Source: DYJB01 sp963777165 (lineage in GTDB: Bacteria > Chloroflexota > Anaerolineae > Anaerolineales > E44-bin32). From it: 29,205 nt of DNA. Below are positions 8,062 to 15,820 of this stretch, one piece after another; within the stretch, counting starts at the first letter, position 1, and each line of letters starts with the position of its first letter. Location: positions 1-29,205 of the forward strand of contig CAVZPO010000030.1 in assembly GCA_963777165.1 (NCBI GenBank), in the 5' to 3' direction. The notes below the pieces were generated by a model. That model saw only the letters and a list, made by a program, of their open reading frames with translations. It was not told the origin of the DNA and did not search any database. Both the position numbers and the translations under genes were made by a program.

Positions 8062-9026
8062 CCGCGCTTCTGGCGGAACAGGGCCGGCCCGGGCGAGTCC
8101 AGACGGATCAGGAGAGCGATAGCAGCCATCGGCAGAGCGGCGACCAGCCCGAAGGCCCCTCCGGCGAGGAGGTCGAACAGCCGCTTGATCACCCGGTCGG
8201 CGCCTTCGATCACCGGTTCGCGCAGGCCAATCAGTGGGATCCCTCCGAGAAGTTCGGCCTTGGCGCGAACGAGGGCCATCGAGAAGTAGTCGGGGGCGAT
8301 CTTAACTCGAACCGGGAACTTCTCGGCCGTGGCTACGACCTGGTTGAGCCGCCCATGCGCACGGGCGGGTAGCGCAATCCAAAGTTCCTCGACCTGGCGC
8401 GACTCGATAACACCGGGCAGGTCAGCTAGCGTCCCAAGGACAGCCGCCTCCCCGATCTGCTTGCCCTGCTTATTCGGGTCATCATCCAGGTAGCCGACCA
8501 GGTCGAGCCCCCAGCGGCTTTGATCGTGGATCAGATCACCCAGCTTCTGTCCGAGGGCCCCGGCGCCGGCGATCAGGATGCGGGACCGCCATCCCGGTCG
8601 CGTTCGCCGAGCCATCCGGTAGTACAAGCGCAGCGACCCGCGGTAGCTCACCAGCAGTGCCAGCGCGAGTGCCCATGAATAGATGAACTGCAGGCGGGAC
8701 ATGTCGCGATATGCGAAGTACAGCCCCCCGGCCATCAGGAACAGCGCAAGGCCGGAAGCGAGGGTCACCTGCCAGGCCTCGTTATACCAGCGCAGCACGC
8801 GTTCGGGGTCATAGGCCCCTGCAAGGACGAGCCCGCTGCCCCATGCAACCAGGGCGATTGCATAGACGAACCAGGGGAGCAGGACCGAATCGAGCGGGAG
8901 GGCTCCGCTTACTCCGTAAGGCAGGGACGCCCGCAGTAAGGTAGAGAGCAACAGGGCGACGGGGACCAGTACCAGGTCGGCGAGGAGGAGCTGGATGCTG
9001 AGTGGGGAGAGACGTTTCCGGCCCAT
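8062..9026 (-). CDS. WbaP-like sugar phosphotransferase 2, N-terminal membrane and Rossmann part
   Basis: The ATG at 9026 has a good SD (AGGAG, five bases away). The protein has four to five N-terminal membrane helices, a CoA_binding_3-like domain with ILIAGAGALGQ (150-160) and YLDDDPNKQG (179-188), then the start of the sugar transferase domain (VIKRLFDLLAGG, a re-entrant membrane helix, RLDSPGPALFRQKR). The frame then stops at TGA (8055) after an extra base. It has the same architecture as the gene at 3030-4406 but a divergent sequence, so it is a paralog rather than a recent duplicate. It is preceded by 509 bp without a gene and by a candidate promoter/operator at 9038-9051, so it may start a sub-operon. 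Function: loading the first sugar-phosphate onto undecaprenyl phosphate. Confidence 0.9.
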
Positions 9027-9535
9027 GACCGCTCCTGGCTAGAGTCTAGCACGGAGAGTCGGACCCGGCAGCACCGCAAGCCTTCACCACTCGATCACCG
9101 GAAGGCCTCGATGGCCCTGCGGGACCTAAGCAGGAGGCGCGCCAATCCGATTCGAATGGATGTCTCGGCCGGGAGGCCGGGCCTGAGCTCACGCAGGGCC
9201 AGGGGGGTGCTCGCGCACGGGGCTAACCTTTGGGACACTACGGGCCATGGACTGGCTGCGCCCGCCAATCTCGCACAAGGGTACCCACTTGTCCACCGAC
9301 CTCCTTATGGCTGGGGCCAAAGTGAGCGAATGGTGCTCCGTTGACGGAAGTGGACAGACAGCGACGAAGGCAGGGTGCCTCGGGAGGAGCAGAGCAGGAC
9401 TTAGCTTGCTCGGGCGCTGCCTGGACGTCAGCAGCTGAGTCCATCTGAGGTGATAGGGCTTGCCACCTGAGGGCACTTGCCTTCATGCGGGCGGCGGCTA
9501 GCGAAGATGGCCATCGAGAGAGCAGACGAATCGGT
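9027..9535. other. 509-bp stretch without a convincing gene
   Basis: Lies between the WecG-type gene (stop at 9536) and the WbaP-like gene (start at 9026). Short open frames exist on both strands (for example 9247-9438 plus and 9189-9476 minus), but they are rich in Arg, Ser and Cys, lack SD sequences and resemble no family. Apart from the palindrome near 9038-9051 I see no repeat, tRNA-like fold or strong terminator. Confidence 0.6.
9038..9051 (-). promoter_or_regulatory. Palindrome overlapping a candidate extended -10 before the WbaP-like gene
   Basis: Bases 9038-9050 form a perfect palindrome (GCTAGA, central G, TCTAGC). Read on the minus strand, the same bases give TGCTAGACT, an extended -10 element with a 4/6 match to TATAAT. 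There is no recognisable -35. The site ends 12 bases before the ATG at 9026, so a transcript from it would have a very short leader carrying only the SD. A repressor site overlapping a promoter is possible. A chance palindrome is equally possible. Confidence 0.2.
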
Positions 9536-10333
9536 TCACCTCTCCGGGCCGGCCGGTGCATCGAACTTCACGAATCCCCATCTCTGGCAGAGCACGCGCC
9601 AGAAGAAGAGCGGGTTGCCCACCAGGTACCGGCGCCACAGGCGGCCTGGCTCAACGAGCAGCCTCCCTGCCCATTCCAGGCCGTGGTCGGTCAGGAGCTG
9701 CGCAGGACGCACCTTCACACCGGCGACGTAGTCTAGGACGGCGCCTGATGTCATTGCCACCCTGACGTCGATACCCTCCCAGTTCTCCAGCAGCCACCGT
9801 TCTTGGATCGGCATTCCCATCGCCACTACGAGGATATCCGGTCTGAACTCATTGATGCGCTGGATGACCGCCTGGTTTGCCTCACTGGTGGCGGCCTTGT
9901 CAAAGTAACCATCCTGGCACCCGAGAACCTGAAGCCCCGGGTGCATTTCGGTTAGCCGCCGGCTTGCTTCAACTGCAATCCCCTCCCTACCGCCCAGGAA
10001 GAAGCATGTGTGCCTTCGCGCTGCTGCGGAGGCGGCGAGCGAATCGAACCAGTCGCCTAGGGACGCCCGGTTCGCGACGGTTTGGCCGACGAATGCCGCA
10101 CCCCATTTCACGCCAAAGCCATCACAGTAGACAAGTTCGCAGCGGTTGAAGAAGTCCCGGAGCCAGGGCTGTTCGAAGGCAAGGTTCATCGTGTGCGCAT
10201 TGACATTGGCGACGATCATCCTGGATCTGGCGTCGACGACAGCTCCGATCCGCGCGATCAGATCCTGCGCAGAGAGGTCATCGAACTCCACACCGAATAG
10301 ATGTGCCCGTGGTACAGATCCCGAGATAGTCAC
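9536..10333 (-). CDS. WecG/TagA/CpsF family glycosyltransferase
   Basis: A 265-residue GT26 enzyme. Characterised members transfer N-acetylmannosamine or its uronic acid (TagA, WecG) to a lipid-linked GlcNAc made by a WecA/TagO enzyme, and a WecA-type gene is present at 20469-21509. Motifs: FGVEFDDLS (13-21), NVNAHTMN (43-50), YCDGFGVKWGA (69-79, including the probable catalytic Asp71), FFLGGREG (111-118), GLQVLGCQDGYF (133-144), PDILVVAMGMPIQERW (165-180) and GLEWAGRLLVEPGRLWRRY (218-236). The start chosen is GTG at 10333: it has a GGAGAGG SD nine bases upstream and gives the family length. The frame stays open to 10561, but that extension is Arg-rich and absent from the family. It follows the GT4 gene. 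Confidence 0.92.
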   Translation of the reverse strand: MTISGSVPRAHLFGVEFDDLSAQDLIARIGAVVDARSRMIVANVNAHTMNLAFEQPWLRDFFNRCELVYCDGFGVKWGAAFVGQTVANRASLGDWFDSLAASAAARRHTCFFLGGREGIAVEASRRLTEMHPGLQVLGCQDGYFDKAATSEANQAVIQRINEFRPDILVVAMGMPIQERWLLENWEGIDVRVAMTSGAVLDYVAGVKVRPAQLLTDHGLEWAGRLLVEPGRLWRRYLVGNPLFFWRVLCQRWGFVKFDAPAGPER

Positions 10334-10561
10334 TGACTCACACCTCTCCGCTTCATGCCTGGGGCCCCCCGCCAGGCCCTGAACATGTTTCTCCGATAGC
10401 CGTCCGAGGCAGGGCAGAGATTCTGCGGGACGATTCTTGCGCCGGCACGGCCACTCCAAGCGCTCGTGCCGCATGGGCAGCCGGCGGCGGGCCCACACCC
10501 CCAGGTCCTTTCCGGCAAGGGCCTTTCGCCGGCGCGAGGCCCTGGGCCGCCACTTTCCCAC

Positions 10562-11350
10562 TCAGCCGACCAATGCCTGCCCCAGCGCGCTTTCGTAGAC
10601 CCGGAGGGTTGACCGGATCATCACCTCAAGGCTGAAACGCTCCTCAAGGATCGTGCGGCCCCGATGTCCGAATCGAATGCGCATCTCCGAATTCCTCAGA
10701 AGCGCGCACACGGCCGAGGCAATGCCAGCAGGATCTTGTGGCGGCACCAGGAACCCGGACTCATGGTCAGCGACTATCTCAGGCAAGCCTCCGACCCGCG
10801 TGGCTACAATCGGGAGTGACGCCCTCATCGCCTCCAGGGCAACGTACGGGAATCCCTCCTCTAAGGAGGGGATGACCAAGACGTCCAGCTCATCCATCGC
10901 CTCGAGAGGATCACACCATCCCCGGAAGGAGAGGGTCGCATCTTCAATCCTCAGACGCTTCGCCAGTGTTCGAAGGTCCTGTTCTTCCGGCCCGTCTCCG
11001 AAGACCACATACTTTGTTCCAGGGCATTCCCTGGAAGCCAACGGGATGCTCTCGATGAAGTAGCGGACCCCCTTCTCGGCGGAGAGCCTCCCCAGGCAGC
11101 CCACCACGAGCGTGTTTTTCCGTTCTGCGTGATTGGCGTTCTCGCCCGCTGCCCCGGCCATGGCCGCCTTCAACGGAATGGCATTGGGGATCACGGCGAT
11201 CGTCTCGGGATCAAACCCGTATTGAGTGCGCAGGTGGAGCGCGAGGGCAGCGCTGGGCGCGATGGTCCGGTCGCCGGCCAGGAGCCATCCCAGCCATCTC
11301 TTGTTGTACCGAAACTCGTGTACGGTCACGATCAAGGGCACGCCCTCGAG
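10562..11350 (-). CDS. Glycosyltransferase family 4 (GT-B), C-terminal part (frameshifted from next entry)
   Basis: The sugar-nucleotide-binding half of a retaining GT-B glycosyltransferase. It begins with LEGVPLIVTVHEFRYN and contains IAVIPNAIPL, LVVGCLGRLSAEKGVRYFIES, YVVFGDGPE, and the signature SLEEGFPYVALEAMRASLPIVATRVGGLPEIV with the two Glu residues (ExxxxxxxE) that contact the donor. The open frame begins at 11431, but the residues before about 11350 are out-of-frame sequence. Removing one of the two T bases at 11351-11352 joins this part to the N-terminal half as SRLEGVP. It probably adds an internal sugar of the repeat unit on the cytoplasmic side. Donor and linkage cannot be read from the sequence. 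Confidence 0.88.
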   Translation of the reverse strand, partial: LEGVPLIVTVHEFRYNKRWLGWLLAGDRTIAPSAALALHLRTQYGFDPETIAVIPNAIPLKAAMAGAAGENANHAERKNTLVVGCLGRLSAEKGVRYFIESIPLASRECPGTKYVVFGDGPEEQDLRTLAKRLRIEDATLSFRGWCDPLEAMDELDVLVIPSLEEGFPYVALEAMRASLPIVATRVGGLPEIVADHESGFLVPPQDPAGIASAVCALLRNSEMRIRFGHRGRTILEERFSLEVMIRSTLRVYESALGQALVG

Positions 11351-11729
11351 TTCGAGACGCGAACCTCCCCACCAGAGTGCCAAACCTGTGATGGCTGTGG
11401 ATGAGCGAGACGCGCCTGTTTCGGACGACACGCGCCAACTGGGCAGATGCTCGGAGGAGGTTAGAGGGTGACGATGGGGTCAGCCTGGCGTGGATGATCT
11501 CTACACCGGCTTCACGGAGTGCCTCCTCGGACTTGCCACCCGACGTCGCCAGTAGGACCTTAACACCGGCCTCGCGAAGCCCTTGGCTCAGCAAAGCAAT
11601 GTGCTCGGTTGCCCCTCCGGGTTCCAGGTGTGGCCGAACCATCATCACGATCACGGGCTGCCTTCCGGCGCGCACTCGGTTGTGCAACTTCGGGACAGGA
11701 TATCCATGCCCGGAACTCCCCCACACCAT
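11351..11729 (-). CDS. Glycosyltransferase family 4, N-terminal acceptor-binding part
   Basis: The N-terminal Rossmann domain of the GT-B enzyme: VIVMMVRPHLEPGGATEHIALLSQGL carries the glycine-rich acceptor loop (GGATEH), followed by EEALREAGVEIIH and SLIHSHHRFGTLVGRFASR. The frame then runs on out of register to 11211. The first ATG is at 11729, but the GTG at 11654 (VIVMMVRP) has a better SD (GGAAGG, six bases upstream) and begins exactly at the domain, so it may be the true start. Joined, the protein would be about 365-390 residues, normal for GT4. It lies downstream of the Wzx flippase gene with a 207-bp gap. Confidence 0.82.
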
Positions 11730-11936
11730 CTGCCCAAGTCTAGCCAGAGGTCACCTCGGAGCACAGGACGGACTCACGGGCCTGCCCCGCTGCTGGCTTC
11801 CATCGGACCGGCGCGCAGGACTCCCGTCGCCGAGTGATCGTTTGAATGATGCCCTTCGACTTCAGAACCGGCAAATTGCCGCTCGCATTTGCGTGGCGGT
11901 AAGCGTGCGGGCGGTCGAAAAGCGACCAGGGAGTCA

Positions 11937-13487
11937 TCAATCCCTTCGGCCTCCCCCAGGGATCGGGGCTCGCTTGAGCCGCCGCAACGCCATCTGTACC
12001 AACCCTGCCATGGCTCGTTTCTCCATCTCACCAAACACACCCACCAGAAGCCCTGCGGCAACGTAAACCAACCCAAGCATAGATCCGACGGCCCCCAAAC
12101 CAAGCCATGAATTCGCCAGCGGTCGCAGGAGGAACGCCAGCCCGGCCAAGCCGCCTGCCAGCAGGACCGGCTTAAGATATGCAACCCGGACGACGGCCCA
12201 TGGTGAGACCAGTAGATAGCGGTGCAATGCCACGATGAAGTAAACGACGTCTACGCTACATGTGAGCAAGAGCGCCCAGCCTGCGCCTTCCAGGCCGAGA
12301 GCAGGAATCAACGCCAGGCAGAGAGCTGTCTGGACCGCGGCACGTGTGGTCGTGTAGATCGTGAATTGCCGAATTCGTCCAAGGCCGACCATGAGGTTGT
12401 TCGTCAAGGTGGCCCCCAATGTCCCGATATAGCCTCCGAGAGCCAGCAATCGCAGGACTGCCGCAGCTTGAGCGGCGATGCTCGGGGTCCAGATCGCCAT
12501 GATCCGATCGCCGAGCACGATCAAGGGGATGAAGGTCAATCCCGCCAATGCCGCAATGAACCTTGATGCGCGGATGTAGATGTCGCGCAGCCGATCCATC
12601 TGCCCGAGACTTTGCAGTTCACTCGCCAGGGGGAAGGTGAAGCCGAGCATCAGAGCGACCATATAGACGACCGAGTGCACGACCATGAAGGGCACCGCAT
12701 AGACCCCGGCTGCTGCCACACCTGCCGAGATGCCTATGAGTGTCTGGTCAAGCCGGCTGACCAGACTGCTGACCGTCCGGTTGAACGCCCCGTACCCGAC
12801 ATAGCTCCTCACTCGGTGGAGCGTCCCCTGGTGTAGCCCGGCGCGAAAGGTATAGCCCGAGAGGACGCGGCGGGTCAAGACGTAGTAGACGGGGCCTGCC
12901 AGGACTGTACATACCGTGCGCGTCAGTACATAGCCGACCACCCCGAAGCCCGCTAACACCGCGCCCAATCCTATCAGCGTGCCTGACGTGCTCAGGACAA
13001 CAGAAACCGAATAAGCCACATCGAAACGCTGCAAACCAGCCGCAACGGAACGTCCCCAGGACAGTCCCATGCTGCCCAGGAACCCGATGCCCGCCAATCG
13101 GAACACCGTCACAGCCTCGGGCTGCAGGTCGGCAGGTACCTGGAACACCGAACGGGCAAACCAGCCCGCCAAGAGCGCGATCCCTGACATGCCGACCAGT
13201 CCAATGACAGCATATAACTGCAAGGTAGTGCTCAACAAATGGTTCCCGGCTTCAACATCCTGGCGTGCGCGGTCCTCGGCCAGCAATTTGGTAATAGGAA
13301 AGTCCAGGCCCATATCCATGAAGGTCAGGTAACCGATGATCACCGCCACGAAACTCTGCAGCCCGTATGCCGCTTCTCCGAGCGCGTGCAACAAGAGGGG
13401 GGTCGTGACCAAGGCGACCAGCATGGGCACGACGTATCCCGCCATGCTGGAGACCATATTCACCGAAGAACGCTCCAGGCGATTCAC
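11937..13487 (-). CDS. Wzx-type oligosaccharide flippase (MOP/MATE superfamily)
   Basis: A 516-residue integral membrane protein with about 12-14 hydrophobic helices spread along its length. It flips the undecaprenyl-pyrophosphate-linked repeat across the membrane. Family features are the N-terminal VNMVSSMAGYVVPMLVALVTTPLLL, the helix-2 stretch GLQSFVAVIIGYLTFMDMGLDFPITKLLAE, the SRLDQTLIGISAGVAAAGVYAVPF block in mid-protein, and the loss of long soluble domains. The start is GTG at 13487, with an in-frame TGA just upstream and a GGTGAG SD five to six bases away. The only flippase of this class in the window, it probably handles the product of all the cytoplasmic transferases encoded here. 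Confidence 0.9.
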   Translation of the reverse strand: MNRLERSSVNMVSSMAGYVVPMLVALVTTPLLLHALGEAAYGLQSFVAVIIGYLTFMDMGLDFPITKLLAEDRARQDVEAGNHLLSTTLQLYAVIGLVGMSGIALLAGWFARSVFQVPADLQPEAVTVFRLAGIGFLGSMGLSWGRSVAAGLQRFDVAYSVSVVLSTSGTLIGLGAVLAGFGVVGYVLTRTVCTVLAGPVYYVLTRRVLSGYTFRAGLHQGTLHRVRSYVGYGAFNRTVSSLVSRLDQTLIGISAGVAAAGVYAVPFMVVHSVVYMVALMLGFTFPLASELQSLGQMDRLRDIYIRASRFIAALAGLTFIPLIVLGDRIMAIWTPSIAAQAAAVLRLLALGGYIGTLGATLTNNLMVGLGRIRQFTIYTTTRAAVQTALCLALIPALGLEGAGWALLLTCSVDVVYFIVALHRYLLVSPWAVVRVAYLKPVLLAGGLAGLAFLLRPLANSWLGLGAVGSMLGLVYVAAGLLVGVFGEMEKRAMAGLVQMALRRLKRAPIPGGGRRD

Positions 13488-14071
13488 CGCGACTCACCAT
13501 CACGCTGCATGGCCGCATTTCTCCGGGTGGAATTCCCCGATCGGCTCGAAGGGATGTCGAGTGCGAATTGGCAGTTGCGGGTCACGCGGAGTCTCCAAGA
13601 CTGCAGCACCATGGTCCTGACGGATCGACCGCGACGCCCCCTTAGCCGCGTCTGCATGGTGGAAGATGTCGTGGATTGGCGGAAAGGGCTCACCAGAACC
13701 ATCCGCTGCCTCGGGGGAGTCTCCGAGTTCGAAGCCGCCTATCGAAGCTGCAATGGACTCTGGACTCTCCAATAGTCCGTCGACAGGCATCACAAGGAAG
13801 GAGCAACCCATGCCAACCGGGCCTCCAATGCCGCCTCGCAGACTCCCCCATGACCTCGGTTTTCGAGGCAGTGGGGCCTGGGCGATTGACACCAGCGGAC
13901 CTCCTCTGGTCGACATGACTCAGGCGGCGTGATGCTACGACCATCTCGCCGCCCTCAGGTCCTTCAGGCTGCAAGCCCGCCCGGGAAGAGCGGCGATTCT
14001 TCGCCGAGCATGCACTTGGGCCGGCGATGCTGCGGGCTACCTCAACCCGGCGGTCGGCGCGCGGCCGGCCT
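13488..14071. other. 584-bp stretch without a convincing gene
   Basis: Lies between the GT2 gene (stop at 14072) and wzx (start at 13487). Two open frames overlap it on opposite strands: minus 13500-13916 (138 codons) and plus 13509-13775 (88 codons from the ATG at 13509). The plus one has moderate codon-position bias but is rich in Arg, Trp and Cys and matches nothing I know. The motif GGAGTCTCC occurs twice (near 13570 and 13718). No terminator or RNA gene is evident. It may be a decayed gene or untranslated spacer. Confidence 0.5.
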
Positions 14072-15163
14072 TCATTGGCGCGCCGGGCTCAGCCGTCGCC
14101 GCAGGTCCCACTCATAGGCGCGCACCACCGCCCGCCCGACCGATCGGCCCATCCCGCAACTCACACTCATCCGGAAGCCCAGGCCGATCACCATCCGTGC
14201 CAGCAGCCGCGGTCGCTTGAATGCCGTCACAAACTGCCGCATCTTCACCCCCGCATTGAGCAGCCCTCGCGCTTCGCTCACCCTGTCCTGTGCCAGCAGG
14301 TTCATCGCGCACAGCACTTGGTCGGCAGCACGCTGCAGCTCGTAGAGCGCGAGCGATCGCGGTTCCGCCTTCGGCCGAACACCCGGCTCGGCCAAGCGAG
14401 CGTCCAGCACCAGGAAGAAATCTGCCAGGGAGGTTCGCTGCCTGCTCCAGAGGAAGCTTCCTTGCTCGGAACTCACCCGATACCTGTGCAGGGGCTCATC
14501 GATGATCCCAATCGGGCCCCAGTCTGCCATGCGCAGATACAGATCAATGTCGGATGCGGAGGCGAAACGCTCCCATCGAAACCCCCCCACCGCGTCGAGA
14601 GCTGCTTTGCGTGCCATCATCGTTGGCACAACCATGAAGTTCCCGTATTCGAGCACGGCATCCAATAACGACGGCGAATCGAACACACTCCGCCCACGCA
14701 GCGCCTGCGGCAGGCGGGTGCCTCCCATCCGAACGGGACGATCCTGATCATCGATCCTTCGCGTCATGGTGAACACAGCACTGGCACGCGGATGCGCCTC
14801 CAGGAACTCGACCTGCCGCCGTACCATCGTGGGGGTGTACAGATCATCAGCATGGTAGAGCGCAACGAGAGGAGCCCGAGCTAGCGAGATCGCAACGTTC
14901 CAATTGCTCTCCCCCCATTTCTCGAGGTTCTGGTTCAAGGAGTACTGGACACCACGGCCGGCGTAACCCCGGACGATCTGAGGCGTGTCGTCGGTTGAGC
15001 AATTGTCACAGACCACGATCTCGCAATTCGGATAGTCTTGACCCACAATCGAGTCCAGCGTGCGACGGAGCGTTCGACCTCCATCCCGGACTGGGACGCA
15101 GACAGTGACCCGTGGACTCCGCGTGTCTTTGTCCATCGAGCCTTGATGAATACCAGGTGCCAT
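14072..15163 (-). CDS. Glycosyltransferase family 2
   Basis: A GT-A glycosyltransferase of up to 363 residues, cytoplasmic or membrane-associated, adding a sugar of the repeat unit. VTVCVPVRDGG (19-29) opens the domain, followed by VVCDNCSTDDTPQIV (50-64), the metal-binding LYHADDLYT (102-110), and the acceptor-region FASASDIDLYLRMADWG. The C-terminal 120 residues are helical and basic. Two starts are possible: ATG at 15163, or ATG at 15136 (MDKDTRSPRV) which has an AAGG a few bases upstream and sits closer to the domain. The gene is flanked by gene-poor stretches on both sides, unlike the tightly packed genes elsewhere in the locus. Sugar specificity unknown. Confidence 0.9.
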   Translation of the reverse strand: MAPGIHQGSMDKDTRSPRVTVCVPVRDGGRTLRRTLDSIVGQDYPNCEIVVCDNCSTDDTPQIVRGYAGRGVQYSLNQNLEKWGESNWNVAISLARAPLVALYHADDLYTPTMVRRQVEFLEAHPRASAVFTMTRRIDDQDRPVRMGGTRLPQALRGRSVFDSPSLLDAVLEYGNFMVVPTMMARKAALDAVGGFRWERFASASDIDLYLRMADWGPIGIIDEPLHRYRVSSEQGSFLWSRQRTSLADFFLVLDARLAEPGVRPKAEPRSLALYELQRAADQVLCAMNLLAQDRVSEARGLLNAGVKMRQFVTAFKRPRLLARMVIGLGFRMSVSCGMGRSVGRAVVRAYEWDLRRRLSPARQ

Positions 15164-15679
15164 CTCTCGCTCGTCCCCGGAGTGTTAGGTGCTACCGTTT
15201 CCGTCAACACCAGGCCATGGTGGCATCGGCTCCCCACGGGCAACACACAAGGTCAAGGGGAGGCGCAGCCCACGAGCAAAAGCCGACGTCCTCCGTCCGG
15301 CTGTTCCCCCCGGAACTTGGTCGATTGTACTGCCCATTCGCCTTCTGGCCGAGACGGCCGATATCACGAGTGACCAGTTGGGAAACCGAGACCCTCCCGC
15401 CCACCGTCCGGGAATGAAGTCTCAATTCACGGCGCTGAGATTGGTCGACAGAATCCCGCGATCTAGTCCCTGAAGTGGTGGCGAATCTCCTACGAGCTGG
15501 ACGCGGTCGGTGGGAGCGGCGTTGCCTCGAAAGCCGCTCTCGCCGGGGACAGTGGCCGGGGCGCAAGTCGAAGCCCGACAACCGCGTTCGCTGCGGGTCG
15601 ATCGGCAGCGCTACTTCAGGCGGCGGGGGAAAGGATGGGGAGTTACTCTGGGTCGCAAGGGCATTGGTGGCCGCACAGC
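15164..15679. other. 516-bp stretch without a convincing gene
   Basis: Lies between the small ORF ending at 15680 and the GT2 gene starting at 15163. The longest open frame (minus 15204-15800) is very rich in Arg, Ser and Pro and overlaps the better small ORF in another frame, so I do not accept it. A TTGACG hexamer on the minus strand near 15197-15202 resembles a -35 box, but no -10 is found at proper spacing. No repeats or RNA genes are seen. Confidence 0.5.
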
Positions 15680-15820
15680 TCAGCCGCTCGCCGGTCCCAG
15701 GACCAATTCGACCATCGAACGCAACATCTGGAGACTGTAAACAAGCTGCGGCTTCGCATACCACGCCATGGCGGCGAGCATGCCGGCGAACACCAGCCAT
15801 GCTTCCAGGCGCCTAGTCAC
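15680..15820 (-). CDS. Small 46-residue membrane-type protein overlapping the GT-C gene end (hypothetical)
   Basis: A GTG at 15820 lies inside the last codons of the GT-C gene (its TAG is at 15815-15813), so the two frames overlap by eight bases, an arrangement typical of translational coupling. The product begins VTRRLEAWLVFAGMLAAMAW and continues with a YAKPQLVYSLQ segment to a TGA at 15680. It has one hydrophobic helix (about 6-20) and a second amphipathic one. About three quarters of third codon positions are G or C, as in the neighbouring genes, and it lacks the Arg/Cys excess of shadow frames. No SD is placed well. An ATG at codon 14 is an alternative start. I do not recognise a family. 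A role as accessory subunit of the adjacent transferase is only a guess. Confidence 0.5.
   Translation of the reverse strand: MTRRLEAWLVFAGMLAAMAWYAKPQLVYSLQMLRSMVELVLGPASG

Noticed and set aside
10334..10561. N-terminal extension of the WecG-type gene by 76 codons (GTG at 10561)
   Set aside because: Extension is Arg/Pro/Cys-rich and absent from the family; GTG 10333 has a clear SD and gives normal length.
13500..13916. 138-codon minus-strand frame upstream of wzx
   Set aside because: No recognisable motif, no SD, and competing frames of similar quality on the other strand; left as unassigned sequence.
15190..15202. TTGACG as a -35 box upstream of the GT2 gene at 14072-15163
   Set aside because: No -10 hexamer at 16-18 bases; the only weak one (TAACAC) is at 14 bases.
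15204..15800. 198-codon minus-strand frame after the GT-C gene
   Set aside because: Composition dominated by Arg, Ser and Pro with no family features; it overlaps the more protein-like 46-codon frame.
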